Shown piece by piece: positions 48,774-61,330 of a stretch of DNA of 64,000 nucleotides; position 1 is the first letter of the stretch, and each line of letters opens with the position of its first letter. Below the pieces are notes generated by a model that had not been told where the DNA came from, did no database searches, and saw only the letters and a program-made list of their open reading frames with translations. The stretch covers positions 441,311-505,310 of the forward strand of contig VWZX01010089.1 of NCBI GenBank assembly GCA_013399015.1. The letters are read 5' to 3'. A program made the translations under genes and the position numbers. Source of the stretch: Galbula dea (lineage: Eukaryota; Chordata; Aves; Piciformes; Galbulidae).

Positions 48774-48964
48774 NNNNNNNNNNNNNNNNNNNNNNNNNNN
48801 NNNNNNNNNNNNNNNNNNNNNNNNNNNNNNNNNNNNNNNNNNNNNNNNNNNNNNNNNNNNNNNNNNNNNNNNNNNNNNNNNNNNNNNNNNNNNNNNNNNN
48901 NNNNNNNNNNNNNNNNNNNNNNNNNNNNNNNNNNNNNNNNNNNNNNNNNNNNNNNNNNNNNNNN
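48774..48964. other. Assembly gap (191 N)
   Basis: A run of Ns of stated length 191; real length unknown. It sits where the minisatellite could not be assembled through. The right flank (gaggaggactctctctgctc) is no longer clearly repeat. Confidence 0.99.
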
Positions 48965-51900
48965 GAGGAGGACTCTCTCTGCTCTGTCTTCAACCTCATT
49001 CAGTCATTTAAACATCTAATAGTTTGAGCTGTATTAGCTGAACAATGTGACTTACATGGTTCTATTTTGTTGCTTTCTTTTCCAGTGGCTAGTAAATGTT
49101 CAAATGATTGATTCTTTATTTCTTCTGCTTTTTCTTTTTGCAGAATTTACAAAACAGCCTTTAAGCTGCTCATAAAGGGTTAACTTCTTCCCTTGGCCTA
49201 AGGGTCTCTGATGAAACTGTGTAGAATAGGTGGTTTATTTCAGACAGAACACCAGTAAAAATAAAGAGATTAGGCTTTTTCTTTACCTTGTTGTCAAATC
49301 CCTAAATATTTAGTGCAAATTTTTAGTTGAGAATGCAGCTTTTATCCAATTTCTTCAGAGTCTGAGAGTCTCAGTACATCCTAAGAAGTTGGGGCTTAAG
49401 TTACTTTGTTTAAACTTCAAAACCCAAAAGTGGGCCAGGTTTTTCTTTCATTACTCCCTGCAAAACCCAAGTCAGGTGCAGCCACACTGGCTGCAAAACC
49501 ATGTCACCTTCTTCTCTTTGATTTTTTTCCCCTCATCTGTGACAGAGATTTCTGGTACAAAGGATCAAAAGTCAGACATGCCCTTTGAAAAATGAGAAAA
49601 TTTAGAGTTGTAAAAGTATCATGAGAGTTAAAGATGACTGACTTTTTAATTTAATAGTTAGTATTTCCTTAATTTCCCTTTTTTTGCCTTTTTCCCCCAC
49701 TTAAGGATATCAAAACATTGAAGTACAAAGAGAATTTGAGATGAAAGATTAAAGATGACTCAGCCTCCATCAGTGTCTGCCCTGTTTTTCTTCTTCAAAT
49801 AAAAAGAAAGTAAATCTTTTACCATATTGTAGGCACTAAAACATGGATTTTTTTTTTTTTTTTACCCACCAGAAATAATGAGATGTTTCAATCCTGTAGA
49901 TTCTTTTTGCCTGGTGTCAGAAAAATGACTTCCTTTTTTTTAATGTTTAGGGAGCATAACACTTGGAACAATTTCATGCTTCAGAAGGGACAAGCCTACA
50001 TGACTGTATTATGTGGTGTATTACCTTGGTCCATTGTATATTGAAATATCACCTGCAAAGTGCTGTGCAAGGCTTTTTATGAACATGTTTCATGGTACAG
50101 TGGAACATAACTCCTGAACTGCATTAAATCCAGCAGATCTCCTGCAAACTTCAGTCAGTGAAGAGTCTCCAAATCAGTATAATAACATTGCAAGGGTGTC
50201 CTGTAGTTTCCAGCAGCTTTGTCTTCTAAAGGGCCTGCAATGAGTGCACTTCATCCCAGGCAGAGCCTTTCCTTGGTAGGGCAGCCTTCATTTGCACTCT
50301 CTTGGCTTCCAAAAAGCCAGTGTCTCTTCCTGGGGCTCAGTAGTTGAAAGCTATGAAGATGGCTGGTTTCACTTCAGAAGAGTGTGCCTCCATATAGAGG
50401 TTGTTAGCTACATGCTGTCCCAGAAGGAGCTGAACCTTAAGGTCAGAGAGATGCGTATCAGATCACAGAGGTGGCTAAAATAGGGTCACTTGCTCTTCTG
50501 CCATCTACTCTTACTTGCTGATGACCTTGTTAAAGCCAGTCTCCTGGCTGAGATGGTACAGAAGTACAGGAATCTGTTAAGCTGCTTAGAATCTACCAGA
50601 GTAACACTTGCTAGGGATGGAGAACCTTCCCCTTGAGGGCTGGACCCAGTACTGGCTGAACTTGATCATGCTAATCTCACTAAGATTATATCATGAGAGG
50701 TAAGTATCATGGGGCTTTTTACAGATAAAGGTGCTGGGACACAGACAAATAACATATCCTCAAGTAATCCAAAAGCCAGAAATAAACCCCAGCCTTCATT
50801 TATTATAAAGCAATTAGACAGTAAATTGGAAATGATTGTTACCTCAGCCTGCTTCTGCCTGGCAACAATTGCCTTAACTCTAAAAAGTTAATGTCTTAAA
50901 AGACATTAGGATTGCCAGTATGCAGCCTTGAGATGTCTCCATCTTATTTTAAAATATCATCTTGCATTAAAATATGTTTGCATTTTGGGTCTGAGAGGAT
51001 TCCCAGCCTTGCCCATGGTAGGTGTGTGCATGTGTCTGCACACTCCTAGCTAGATCATGGAATTGGTATTGCAGAGATGCTATAATGAAGTCTAGCAGGG
51101 AAATGCTTCTGCAGCCAAAATAAAAATTAGAAATCTTGCACACTACATACAGAAGCTTCTCAGGAAATCACTCAAGCTCTCTCTTCCTGTCAGCCTGGGG
51201 AATATGCCTCTTCATTTCCCCTGACAGAAAACACATCACCTCATCAGCAGCCTGAGAAAATGACAAAATAGCCCCACTGAAAAAGCCTGACTGCCAGACT
51301 CCTTCATGGCCTCTGCAGGAAGGAGGACAAGGAGAGGAGGGACATGCTTCAGAGACACCACAAAAACAGAGTAATTTACCTTGCTACCTGTAGAGTCCCA
51401 GTGTTAGACCTTGTGTTGCTGCAAAATGTTGATCTCAAAGTGTGACCCCTGAAGAATTAATTGAAGTCAGAAGTTACACAGCCATTTAAATCTAAAAGAA
51501 TAATTTCTATTCCTGAATCAGGAGAGTGGGAAATCCTCTGGCAGTGTTTGAAGCAAGGCAAACATCTCACTGCAGAATCTACACCTGCAGGTCTCTTCCA
51601 TGTTGAAGTGATAGAACAGATGTGTCTCAGTCACTTGCTCTGCTGTGTGCAGTTGTGATCTCAGCTGAAGCTGCTGTGCAGTGTTCTTGAAGGTGTTGTA
51701 GGACTACTGATAACAAAATCAGCATTGATTGAAACGTTTTCTACTCTAGTTTGGCTTAAATGAGCAAGGTGTTTTAAATAAACCTCTAAATTCTCTTGTC
51801 TCATTGCATTCCTGAATCACACAAGTTCCATTCAGAGCCTGGATGGCAAAAGATCCATCAGGGCAGAGAAGCTTTGTAGACAGTTCTCATAACATTTATC

Positions 51901-54900
51901 ATTACTTCAGTATATTTGTATTGCTGGCCTTTTTTTTTCCTTTTTTTTTTTTTATCTTACAAATCAAAATGATGAGATGAGAACATTTTATCATCATTGC
52001 ATGTTTGTGGAACTCCTGCACCAACCTTTTTTCCCCCCCTACATTGAGGGAGTAACCTTGATCCCTGTCACTCTGACTTAAGATGTTTGATATATATAGA
52101 AGTACACTACCTCTGGTAAACACACTAATATTGTATTTTAATATAAATATACTCCAATGGAAATTGCACAGTCACATAGACAACTGCATCATTCAGCTGG
52201 CTGCATGAATGGTTCTAGTTCTCCTATTGCAAAGAGAATGTTCTGACTGTGAACTGGGTGGAAACTGGTGCTTTTGGACAACCAACTCAAGCCTGGAGAG
52301 TTTTGAGTGGCTTTCATTTTGGTGAGGATTAGACTCCTGGCATGTAGTGGAGTAGAATATGTTGGAATAATTTAGGGCTTCTGAGAGCTGTTGAAGCTGA
52401 TGGAGCCTGCAGCTGGAGGGTTTTCTGTCATATAGAAGTGGTCTCTTATTGATTTGTGAGATGGACATCTGCCAGTCACTTGGCTAGAAGAGGAGCCAGA
52501 GGACCTTTGGGAAGAATGAGGGAACAGAGGTATTCCAGCAGTCCCAAGGTTGTGTGCCTTCTGCATCCAGCCCCTTAGAGCTGGTAGCTGCAGTAGATGA
52601 CCAGTCCATTGTAAAGTACCCTCTGGAGGAGGAAAGTTCCTCCCAGGTGACATACATGTATGGATAGGTATGTTCTGTAGGCACATGTGTGTATTGCAAG
52701 CATGAGTAGCCTGTAGGTGTGTGCCAAGCAGAGGCTGGCATGTTGGCATTCTGCTCTGAGTGGAGGTTTATTATGCCACATAGTTCACTTAAGTCCAAAG
52801 AATTCTGATCCAGGTCTTGACCAACAATGAAATTATGATTTTCATTTAGCTGCATGTTGTGACTTGGAACATTTCAGAGCCAAGTTTACTGGCTGAGGCT
52901 TTTCTCTTGTGTATTCAATTCTTGACTGTAACAATGGCCTTTCATTACCTGGGTTTCAAAGGTTTGTGCATCAGAGGGATTTGGGAGCTGAGAGATGTTG
53001 AAATTCAATTGAATGAGTTTAGCAAAACTTACTGACTTTAGAAACTGCCAACTGATTTTCTTTGGGTATCCAGAAAGCTATCAGATGAGGAAAACAACTT
53101 GCCCATCCCAAAGTTGTGTAGAGTCAATCCCCAAATGCCTGGTAAAGTCATTCTTAGTTTAGATAAAGAAATCACTTCTGATTGTATCTGTTATACCTTG
53201 CTTTGGCTCTGGAGTATGTTTGAGGACATTGGAGGAGGAAGCTTTTTCACTTGTGCAAGAATATATATATATGTATATTTCTGTAAAGGACACTGTATTA
53301 AAATTCTGTAATTAAAGTATTTGTTAACAAGTGATTATAAAAACCATTCTCCCTGGGGCCAGGAGGGGATTGTGGTGGGAGTTGGCTTACCTAGCTTGTT
53401 TTTTGGCAGTGATGCAGTACTATTTCATAAAACACAGTTTCTGTAGGGCTGAGATTGCTGAAGTCCTTGAAAAGATGAGTGCTTATCATCCTGGATAGGT
53501 TAAGGAGTGAGTAAATGCAGTGGAAAGAAGTCCCAAGCATGTCATTACAGGAGACTCTTTGGTTGTGTACTCCCTGTCCTGCCAAGGTGAAGAAGTAGGC
53601 ACACTGAGAAGAATATGGTTGGAGGTTTTGAGGAATATAATTGGGGCTTGATGGGGAGACTGAAGCAGAGCAGACATCTCTTCCATTTGCTCTGGTGCCC
53701 TACATCCCTTACATCACTCATTTGAAGATGTCTAGGCATTGCTGTAAAATGACCCAATTTGGAGGTGAAGCAGAGAATGGGAATAAGTCATTTGTATGGC
53801 AGAATTCCACTGGACTTTGCTTCCATTCAGTGTTAATAATGACAGTCCTCATTTAATTCAGTATATTGCTGCTCCTTGGAACCAGCCATAAATTCTCTGT
53901 GGTCTTGCATGTGCTGATCTACTGTGCATCTTGTTTGTTATTCCAGTGGCATCAAATAGCCAGGGGAGGATGTGCAGGAGGCATTTTTACTCAGGGCTTT
54001 TGCCTGCAAAGCATCTCCAGCAGTACAAATCTGAGGTTGCATGTTTCTGTATCCTACAGTGAGAGCCAGGAAGGAGCTGGTTTTGATGTGCCTTTAAGTG
54101 CAAACACACACTACCTGGAGAGGACTTGCTTTCTTGTGTCTTGTTTCCAGCAGCAGTAGCTCAGCAGGCCAAATTCCTTGGGAATTGCTACCAACTCTTG
54201 AGTCTTGTGTGTGTTTACCAGATAGAGCTGGCTGGAATTTGTTCAAGCATTTTATTCTTTGGTGTAGAAGAAAGGAAGACAGTTGCCTTGCTGTCTCCCT
54301 TACCAGTGGAGCTTGCCCCAGCTCCTATAGGATGCAGAAGAAAGGAGAAGCTGGCTTTGAACACCTCTGTGGAAGAACTCCTGGAAGGACACATCTAGTT
54401 GTTGTTGGCAGTTGTGCTGCTGCCTTGTTTTCATTTTCAGTGTGATAAATGGGATTGTGCCTGCTCATCTGGTTTCTCTTCAGAAATTAAAGCTATCAGC
54501 TTCCAGCATGGACACACACTGGGGACTGGCACTGGTCAAGCTGCAGTTGAGTTACAGCTCAAGCAGTCCTTACTTCCCATCACCCTAGGTACCATCACAG
54601 TGTAGGGGCATGCCCTTAGCCTCTTCCCACTGGGAAGGAAGAAGTTCAAGGCACAACAGCAGGTCCCTAAGTGTCAGCAGGAGCCCAGCAATGCCATAAC
54701 TTCAGTGCTGGTTCTTAGGTCAAATGATCGTAAGGTTGACAGTATAACATAGAACAAGACAAAACAGGTTACCCAGCAGTGTACAGGCTAGAAGAGACTG
54801 GATGCAGTCTGTTAAGATACACAGAATTCCTGAAGAGATCTTTCTTACTTCTTGGTTGGTGCTCTCAGGTCAGATTGTTTGCTACTTTGTGGTCTTTAGG

Positions 54901-55139
54901 TGGGCAAACAGTGGCACTCTAGTTCCTAAATTTGCTTTCTGTCCCTCATTTATGCCACAGTGTGTTGTTCCTTAGCAGCACTACAGACCAGCTGGTGGTA
55001 ACTTCAGGAGACGTGTGCCCTGTGAGTAACTCAGGAATATTTGGCATTTTCTATTTCCTGCTTGCTTCCTAGTTTAAGGAGAACTGTCTCATGTGAAGTG
55101 CTCACTTCTGATGTCCTTTCATCCTTTCCTGTCTTCTAG

Positions 55140-55223
55140 CTTGCCACTTTAGAATTCCCTCCCAAGAAGCTCTTTGGAAACAAGGACGAGCGAGTGATCG
55201 CGGAACGGAGGAGTCACCTAGAG
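55140..55223 (+). CDS. KIF16B: KIF16B PX-isoform exon: PX domain membrane loop and second basic helix
   Basis: Twenty-eight codons, phase 0 at both ends, acceptor gtcttctag, donor gtaagg. It codes LATLEFPPKKLFGNKDERVI and AERRSHLE. PPKK is the proline-containing PX loop. The adjoining Leu-Phe pair corresponds to the residues reported to insert into membrane in the human KIF16B PX domain, and ERR supplies a second phosphate-contacting arginine. All key PI3P-binding residues are present in the visible part. The next residues in the family (beginning KYLRDFF) are not found before base 64000, so at least one more exon lies downstream. Confidence 0.96.
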
Positions 55224-56489
55224 GTAAGGGCAGCTTCTGAGCAGGCTTCTGCTCTGGGATTTGGTGGAATCCTCTCTGCTTGACCACCAGAAGCATTCCC
55301 ATATGGTCAGTGTTGAACAGCCTGCTTCTGAGTGTGAAGTTACCTGCTGCCTCATTTACCACAGGAGATGGCAGCAGTAGGTTGCAAAGTCATGAAACGT
55401 GCCTTTAAAACCAGGTACTAATCCTAGTCTAGGGGGGAAAAAGGCAACTTGTTAGAGAGATTGCTAGGGGGGAAATTTATGGAAGAGGGAAAGGTTGTGG
55501 GGAAGTGTTGACTGTGGGCAGATAGTGTCTGTGCACCACAGTTCAAAAATGCTGCTACTTTCAATGCAGTTTGTTAGCTGGAAATTTGCTCTTTCATCAG
55601 TTAATAGATCAGTTTCTCATGACAGAAGGAAAGCAATGTTTAGGGATCTTTGAGCTGTTTGTAATCCAGCTTTCTAAAGGTATTTTTTTCCTTTCAGTTG
55701 ATTAAAAAAAAATTTATTTTGGACAAGGTTTATGAGGGTTTGGGGTTTGGGTTTTTTAGTTTGTTTTGCAGTGCATCATTTTGACTCCTGTCATGCATTA
55801 AGGCTCTCTATTTCTGTTGTAATGCATGTGTGATTGCAGCCCAGGGGCAGGAGGTGGGGGCCTGGGGAAAGAAGAGGTGTGAACAAAGACCCAGCCATCC
55901 ACCTGCAACTGTATTGTAGCCACGTGGGGATTACCTGATAATGCAAGTCATTAAGAATTACATTCTTCATAGAGTTCAAGTAGCATTAAGGAAAGCTTTA
56001 GAGAAATTAGTCTCAAACTAGATTGCTTCCAACTGGAATCTTTTCTTGCATGTTTGGAATTTTTTTCTATGTACTTCACCTTTCCTTTGATCTCCCAACA
56101 AAACCTCCCACTGACTTGATGTGAGGCTGCCTTACATGGAGCTCAAAATGTAATCTTCCTTTTTTTTTTCCCATTTCATGTCCTCTCTGGAGGGCATAAA
56201 GGCATGGCCACATCTCTGTCAAGTACTCCATTTGCATATTTTTATACCAGTAAGAAATGTAATCCCTTAATCTTCCTGACCTTTCATTAATTTCCTCATG
56301 GGTTTTATTGTAATGTTTCTAAATGTTAAAGCTGCTGTGTACAGTGATGCTTTGATCATGGTCATATAGTGCTTGGAGCTCTCAGTGTAGCCAGGGTTTT
56401 AGCTTAAAATGAAATTGGATCTAAAATTAGTCATGAAAACTTTATTACCTATCTATTTTGCAAACAATAACAGTATGACTTTACTGGGG

Positions 56490-56755
56490 AGGGTGGTGAT
56501 AGGATTAGGGGGAACAGTTTTAGACTGAAGTAGGATAGATTTAAATGAGATATTAGGAAGAAATGGGTTGCTGTGAGGGTGGTGAGGAACTGGGTCAACT
56601 TACCTGGAGAAGTTGTAGATGCCTCAGCCCTGGCAGTGTTCAAGGCCAGGTTGATTGAGGCCCTGGGCAACCAGGTCTCGTGGGTGGAATCCCTGCCCAT
56701 GGCAGGGGCTTGGAATTAGATGATTTTTAAGTTCCCTTCCAACCCAAACCATTTG
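56490..56755 (+). mobile_element. CR1 LINE 3' fragment
   Basis: Plus-strand CR1: ctcagccctggcagtgttca, aggccctgggcaaccaggtc and gttcccttccaacccaaacc at its 3' end. It is more diverged than the copies at 57684 and 61061, and truncated near 56490. Confidence 0.88.
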
Positions 56756-57683
56756 AGAAGGCTCAGAGAACTGTAGCTGTTGTTTCAGTCAAGCAGCCTG
56801 AGTAGAATATCTGCTGGAATTAGCAGCTGGTTACTGAAATGGCCTTGCAGGCTCTTCCCTTGACATCAAAACTGGATTGTGGCTGTCAGTCTGAGCTGTG
56901 AAAATGAAGCAGACAGCCTGGGACTCATTGCAGGAGCAAAACTTCATTTGTTTAAAGTTGCTAATGCAATTGTCCTCACTTCCTGATGGCTGCTGCTGAG
57001 GTTTTCAATGCTAGGGTTAAGGCAAGAGGCAGAAATAAATCTTGTATCAACTGCAGGATTCAATTTTGCTGCTGAATCTGGAGAACTGGCTGAGGAAAGC
57101 ATCTCAGGCACTGACATAGTGCTCTTACCTACAGTCAAAATTAAGCTTCCAAAAGAAGTTTCTTTAACTTAGAAGCCAAATGCTTTGTGTGTAGTTCATC
57201 TTCTCACTTGAGCTCCTTTGGAGGTGATCATTTCTAGAGGGTTTTTTGGTATAGGGCTCTTAAGCTAGCCACTCTGGCTTTCCCCTTGACAAGTGAGGTT
57301 CTGCTGCTTTGATGTGGCTCCAAGAGTCTGGTTCTTCAGGAAAGCATGAAAGAATGGACATAGCACCTTTCCTTGAACTTGAATTCATTCTTGGTATGTA
57401 AATGCATTATCAATTTCAGAATTAACACCTCAGTGGCAACCAGCAAAAGAAACCTCAGAAAAAAACCTACCCCTCAAAATATTTGTCAGCAAACTTGGGC
57501 CAACAGAATGTTTGAGTCTGAGACCTCATTTCTTGAGGTTTTCCTTGCAGTCATGAGGGCAGAGATGTTTTCATGAGATTTTAGATGATTCATATCTGAA
57601 CATTTGGTATGAACCAGTGTATATCCCAGTATATGTGAGTATAGCTCAGTGGCCTTTGTTTCACAGCCCCATCTCTTCCTGTG

Positions 57684-58081
57684 ACAGACTGAGAGAGTTG
57701 GGATTGTTCAGTCTGCAGAGGAGAAGGCTCTGAGGAGACCTTCTTGTGGCCTTCCAGTATCTGAAGAGGGCTACAAGAAAGCTGGGAGGGACTTTTTAGG
57801 AGGTCAGACAATGATAGAACCAGGGGAAATGGGTGTAAGCTAGAGGAGGGGAGATTTAGGTTGGATTTAGGAGGAAGTTCTTCACTAACAGGGTGGTTAG
57901 ACAGTGAAACAGGTTGCCCAGAGAGGCTGTGGAAGCCTCATCCCTGGAAGCTTTTAAGAGAAGGCTTGATGGGGCCCTGGGCAACCTGATCTAGTGGGAG
58001 GTGTCCCTGGCAGGCAAGGGGGTTGGAACTAGATGATCTTTAAGGTCCCTTCCAACTCTGACAATCCTATGATCCTATGAA
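57684..58081 (+). mobile_element. CR1 LINE 3' fragment, young subfamily
   Basis: About 400 bases of CR1: gttgggattgttcagtctgc, ccttccagtatctgaagagg, gtggaagcctcatccctgga, tgatctagtgggaggtgtcc, and a 3' end made of the octamer-like repeat cctatgatcctatga. The part from 57811 on differs from the copy at 61061 at only about a dozen sites by eye. Confidence 0.93.
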
Positions 58082-58481
58082 CCTTCTTCCTGCTAGGTAC
58101 AGGTGAATTGATGTTTCTGTTGCAGAAACCCTGTCAAGTGTTCCCACTGCTGTTAGATTTTATTCTTCCTGACTGACAGCAGTCACAAAGCCCTTTCAGA
58201 GCTCTTCATTGTGTCAGTTCAAAGCTGATTATTAGAAAGAAAATTACTAGATCCTGATATCAGCTTCTAACAGCATCCCTAAAACCAGAGCTCTTCAAGA
58301 GCTATAAATCCAGCTGCTTCCCAGCTTGGCTCTTGCAGTCTGAATGTTTCTCTCTGCCAGTCTGAATACTGTTCTTAGAAGCATCTCAGTGAGCTGGACT
58401 TCAGAATCAGTTGATGAATAGGGAGGGAAGTGCTCAACCAAGGACATTTGGGTTCAACTTGGTGCTCTCCATCTTCAAAGC

Positions 58482-58562
58482 AAGTGTATCCATCCTCCCC
58501 CAGCATCTGATTTGACCAGGTTCCCTGGTCAAATCAGATGCTGGGGGAGGATGGATACACTT
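58482..58562. repeat. Perfect inverted repeat, 39-bp arms, 3-base spacer
   Basis: Left arm 58482-58520 and right arm 58524-58562 are exact reverse complements by direct reading, separated by ttc. The symmetry ends sharply at both outer edges. The arm sequence is not part of the nearby CR1 copy. The design is the same as the inverted repeat at 13112: almost equal arm length, minimal spacer, no mismatches. Confidence 0.95.
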
Positions 58563-59767
58563 CACTGGGGGGTGATGCATGGCAAATGCTTTGGTAACTG
58601 TTTGCCAGGGCCTCTCCAGCAAGTGGACAGGCTGTGGATAGTGGCCCAGGGCTGTGTGGTCCATTCAATCCTGTTGTTCTTTTCCTGTTTTGACTTGTGC
58701 TGCAGAGAAAAGATTGGTTTCCTTCACTAATCTTTTTTTAATGTGGCCATTGCCTTCCAAAAGAAGACTCCCACAGATAGAGCACTTGTAAATCATAGCC
58801 CTTGCTGCCTTTTGGGGTTTTTTCTTTCCCTCCTAGCCTCCAATTCAGTTTTCATTGGAGCTACTTAAAGCCAATGAATAGAAGGTTTTAGCATGCAGGC
58901 ATTGGAAGAAATATTAAGTCCTGTGGATTTTAAATGAATTTCAGTTAGAATAAGACTGTAATTTGGAAGGTAGACTGACTTCAGAAGTTAATTCAATTGA
59001 TGTGGCATAATAGTAATTCAACATAATGTGCTCCTGCCATTAGGCTTGCACAGAAAAATGCTCTAAATAGCTCTAATGAATAGTTTGGGTTTTGAAAACC
59101 TAGGAGAGCAATTTCACCTTGAATCATAACTGGCATCTCTCAGAATGCTTGTACATTACAAAACCTCCAAAAGGTGTATGAATTCAAGGAAATGCCACTA
59201 CCACCCTGGGTAAAATTAAATTTTAGTGGCACTCAAAACACTTCTGGAGGTGCAGTGGTAAAATCTGCTTTGGAGGAAACTAACTGTGATTCAAGGAGTC
59301 TGCATGATGCTGTGCATAAAAAGCATGGGAGTGTTTCCCAAGAGGCTAAAAATAGAAGTCCTGGGGGTTTTTTTGTGGTTGGTTGTGGGTTTTTTTCATG
59401 GAATTTAGCTGCTTAAAGAGCTTGATTCTTACCTGCTTAGTGCCAGAGTCATTTAGGTACCTCTGAGCATGCCCAAAGGAGTGGTGTGTATGGTGTTGCT
59501 GCATCTCTCTCTCTCCCTTGGCTAAAGTCCACCACCAATGCAGGCTGCAGGGGCAAGAACACAAGCCTCTGTGGTTCAGTTTTGTAGCTCCAACAAAAGC
59601 AAAGGCTAAATTCTTTGCTATCAAAGTAAAATTCTGTTTTGATAGAGCCAGCATTTACAGCCACATTAACATTTGGGAGCTGTACAGGTAGCTGCTCACT
59701 AACAGAAGAACTCCATTACATATTTGGTAGGTGCTTTCAATCTCATTTCCTCCTGTGTAGCTGTCAA

Positions 59768-60085
59768 GAAGAAGGGTTGGTAGAGGGGCAGGAGCTGATC
59801 TGGTCTCTCTGGTGACCAGCAACAGGACCCAGGGGAATGGCATGAAGCTGAGCCAGGGGAGGTTCAGGTTAGATGTTAGGAGAAGGTTCTTCACCCAGAG
59901 AGTGGTGGAACACTGAAACAGGCTCCCCAGGGGTGTAGTCACAGCACCAAGCCTGGCAGAATTCAAGAAGCATTTGGCCAATGCTCTTAGACACATGGGG
60001 TAACTTTGGCCTTGTCCTGTGCATAGACAAGAGCTGGACTTGATCCTTTTGGGTCCCTTCCAACTCAGGGCATTCTGTGACTCTA
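59768..60085 (+). mobile_element. CR1 LINE 3' fragment, different subfamily
   Basis: Plus-strand element with gttcaggttagatgttagga, gaaggttcttcacccagaga, aagagctggacttgatcctt and a 3' end gggtcccttccaactcaggg, then attctgtgactctatg. It is distinct in sequence from the other CR1 copies in the window. Confidence 0.9.
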
Positions 60086-61060
60086 TGTTGAAATGGTTGG
60101 TGTGGGGAGTGGGTCTGAATGTGTAAGACATGCAGGCACAGGGCAGGGTGATACTGATTGGGAAGTTCTTGATTTTTAAGATTATTTTAGTGACTACTAG
60201 GCATTATCTGTAAACAGCCTTGCTTCTGATTAGGCCTAATCAGAGCAAACAGGAAGGATTTGATTAAAATGAGGCAGTCCTTTATTCTTGGCTTGTGTAA
60301 TGTGAAGCCAGCTAATCCAGCCTTGAGCCTCATTAATGTCTGCCAATCTGAAGCAAATGCCACCACCACCCCATCATATTATGCCTAACATGGTGGTGAT
60401 TTGTCATTTCCAAACTTGTGAATCTGTCTGCTTTTTTCCCCTCCTGAAAAATGTTTGTGCTCACACAGCTCATGTGTGACCAGAGGCAAAGTCTCTGGTT
60501 CCTGGGGGCCAGATGCATTCCAGAGGCATTTGTTACCTCTGACTCCTCAAGGAAGCTTTGCATGACTTTGACAGTGTCTAATACTTTGGGTTTTTGGGAG
60601 AAGGACCCAGCTCTCCTGGCTTTTCTGCAAGAGGTAGCAGCCCAGGTGCTCACCTCATCATTTTAGAAGCCTTCTCTCCAAATTTTTCACAGAAATAAGA
60701 TCCTTCAGGCAGCAGGTAGCCTCCCAGGCACTCAGTCTTTTTCTCATTGCTGGGAAATCACAAACCCATGTAATGACCTGAGGGTGGATGCAGGAGATCA
60801 ATGTGTATGGATCCAGAGGTGATGTTAGCTACTTCCTGAAGGGTCTGAACTCTCACTTGAGATATTCAGTGTCTCATGCTGTCCTGCACATGTATTCTGC
60901 TCAGAACTGCTTTGTGCTATCTTGCAGGGTACCTTGAGGTGTTGGGGGAAAGAATTCAAGCCTTGTTTCTTTTAATTAAAGCCAAATCAACCCCCTCCCC
61001 CCAAATAAAAACAGAACAAACCAAAACCAGAAGGGCACAATGTTTCTGAGCTAGTTCTAT

Positions 61061-61330
61061 AGTGATAGAAGCAGGGGAAATGGGTGTAAGCTAGAGGAGG
61101 GGAGATTTAGGTTGGATTTAGGAGGAAGTTCTTCACTAACAGGGTGGTTAGACAGTGGAACAGGTTGCCCAGAGAGGTTGTGGAAGCCTCATCCCTGGAA
61201 GCTTTTAAGAGAAGGCTTGATGGGGCCCTGGGCAGCCTGATCTAGTGGGAGGTGTCCCTGGCAGGGAGGGGGGTTGGAACTAGATGATCTTTGAGGTCCC
61301 TTCCAACTCTTGCAATTCTGTGACTCTATC
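61061..61330 (+). mobile_element. CR1 LINE 3' fragment, young subfamily
   Basis: Nearly identical to 57811-58081 and in the same orientation, 3.25 kb away: gaagttcttcactaacaggg, gaagcttttaagagaaggct and gatgatctttgaggtccctt. It ends attctgtgactctatct. Low divergence implies recent insertion. Confidence 0.93.

Larger units (their letters stand above)
41101..55139 (+). other. KIF16B: KIF16B 14-kb intron within the PX domain
   Basis: The longest complete intron in the window (14039 bases). It holds a 1.25-kb CR1 with reverse-transcriptase remnants (41192-42445), an LTR-like block from 48184, a C/T-rich minisatellite (48511-48773), a run of Ns (48774-48964), T runs near 49847 and 51930, and a 20-base palindrome at 50889-50908. 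No exon is recognised in it. The acceptor is ctttcctgtcttctag. Confidence 0.9.

Noticed and set aside
48480..49019. Long open frames across the minisatellite (Ser/Ala/Pro repeats on +, Lys/Gly/Arg repeats on -)
   Set aside because: They are translations of an 18/12-bp tandem repeat and an N run; unit lengths divisible by three keep any frame open. There is no splice or start context.
50889..50908. 20-base palindrome (taatgtctt-aa-aagacatta)
   Set aside because: Short and AT-rich; within what chance allows in 64 kb.
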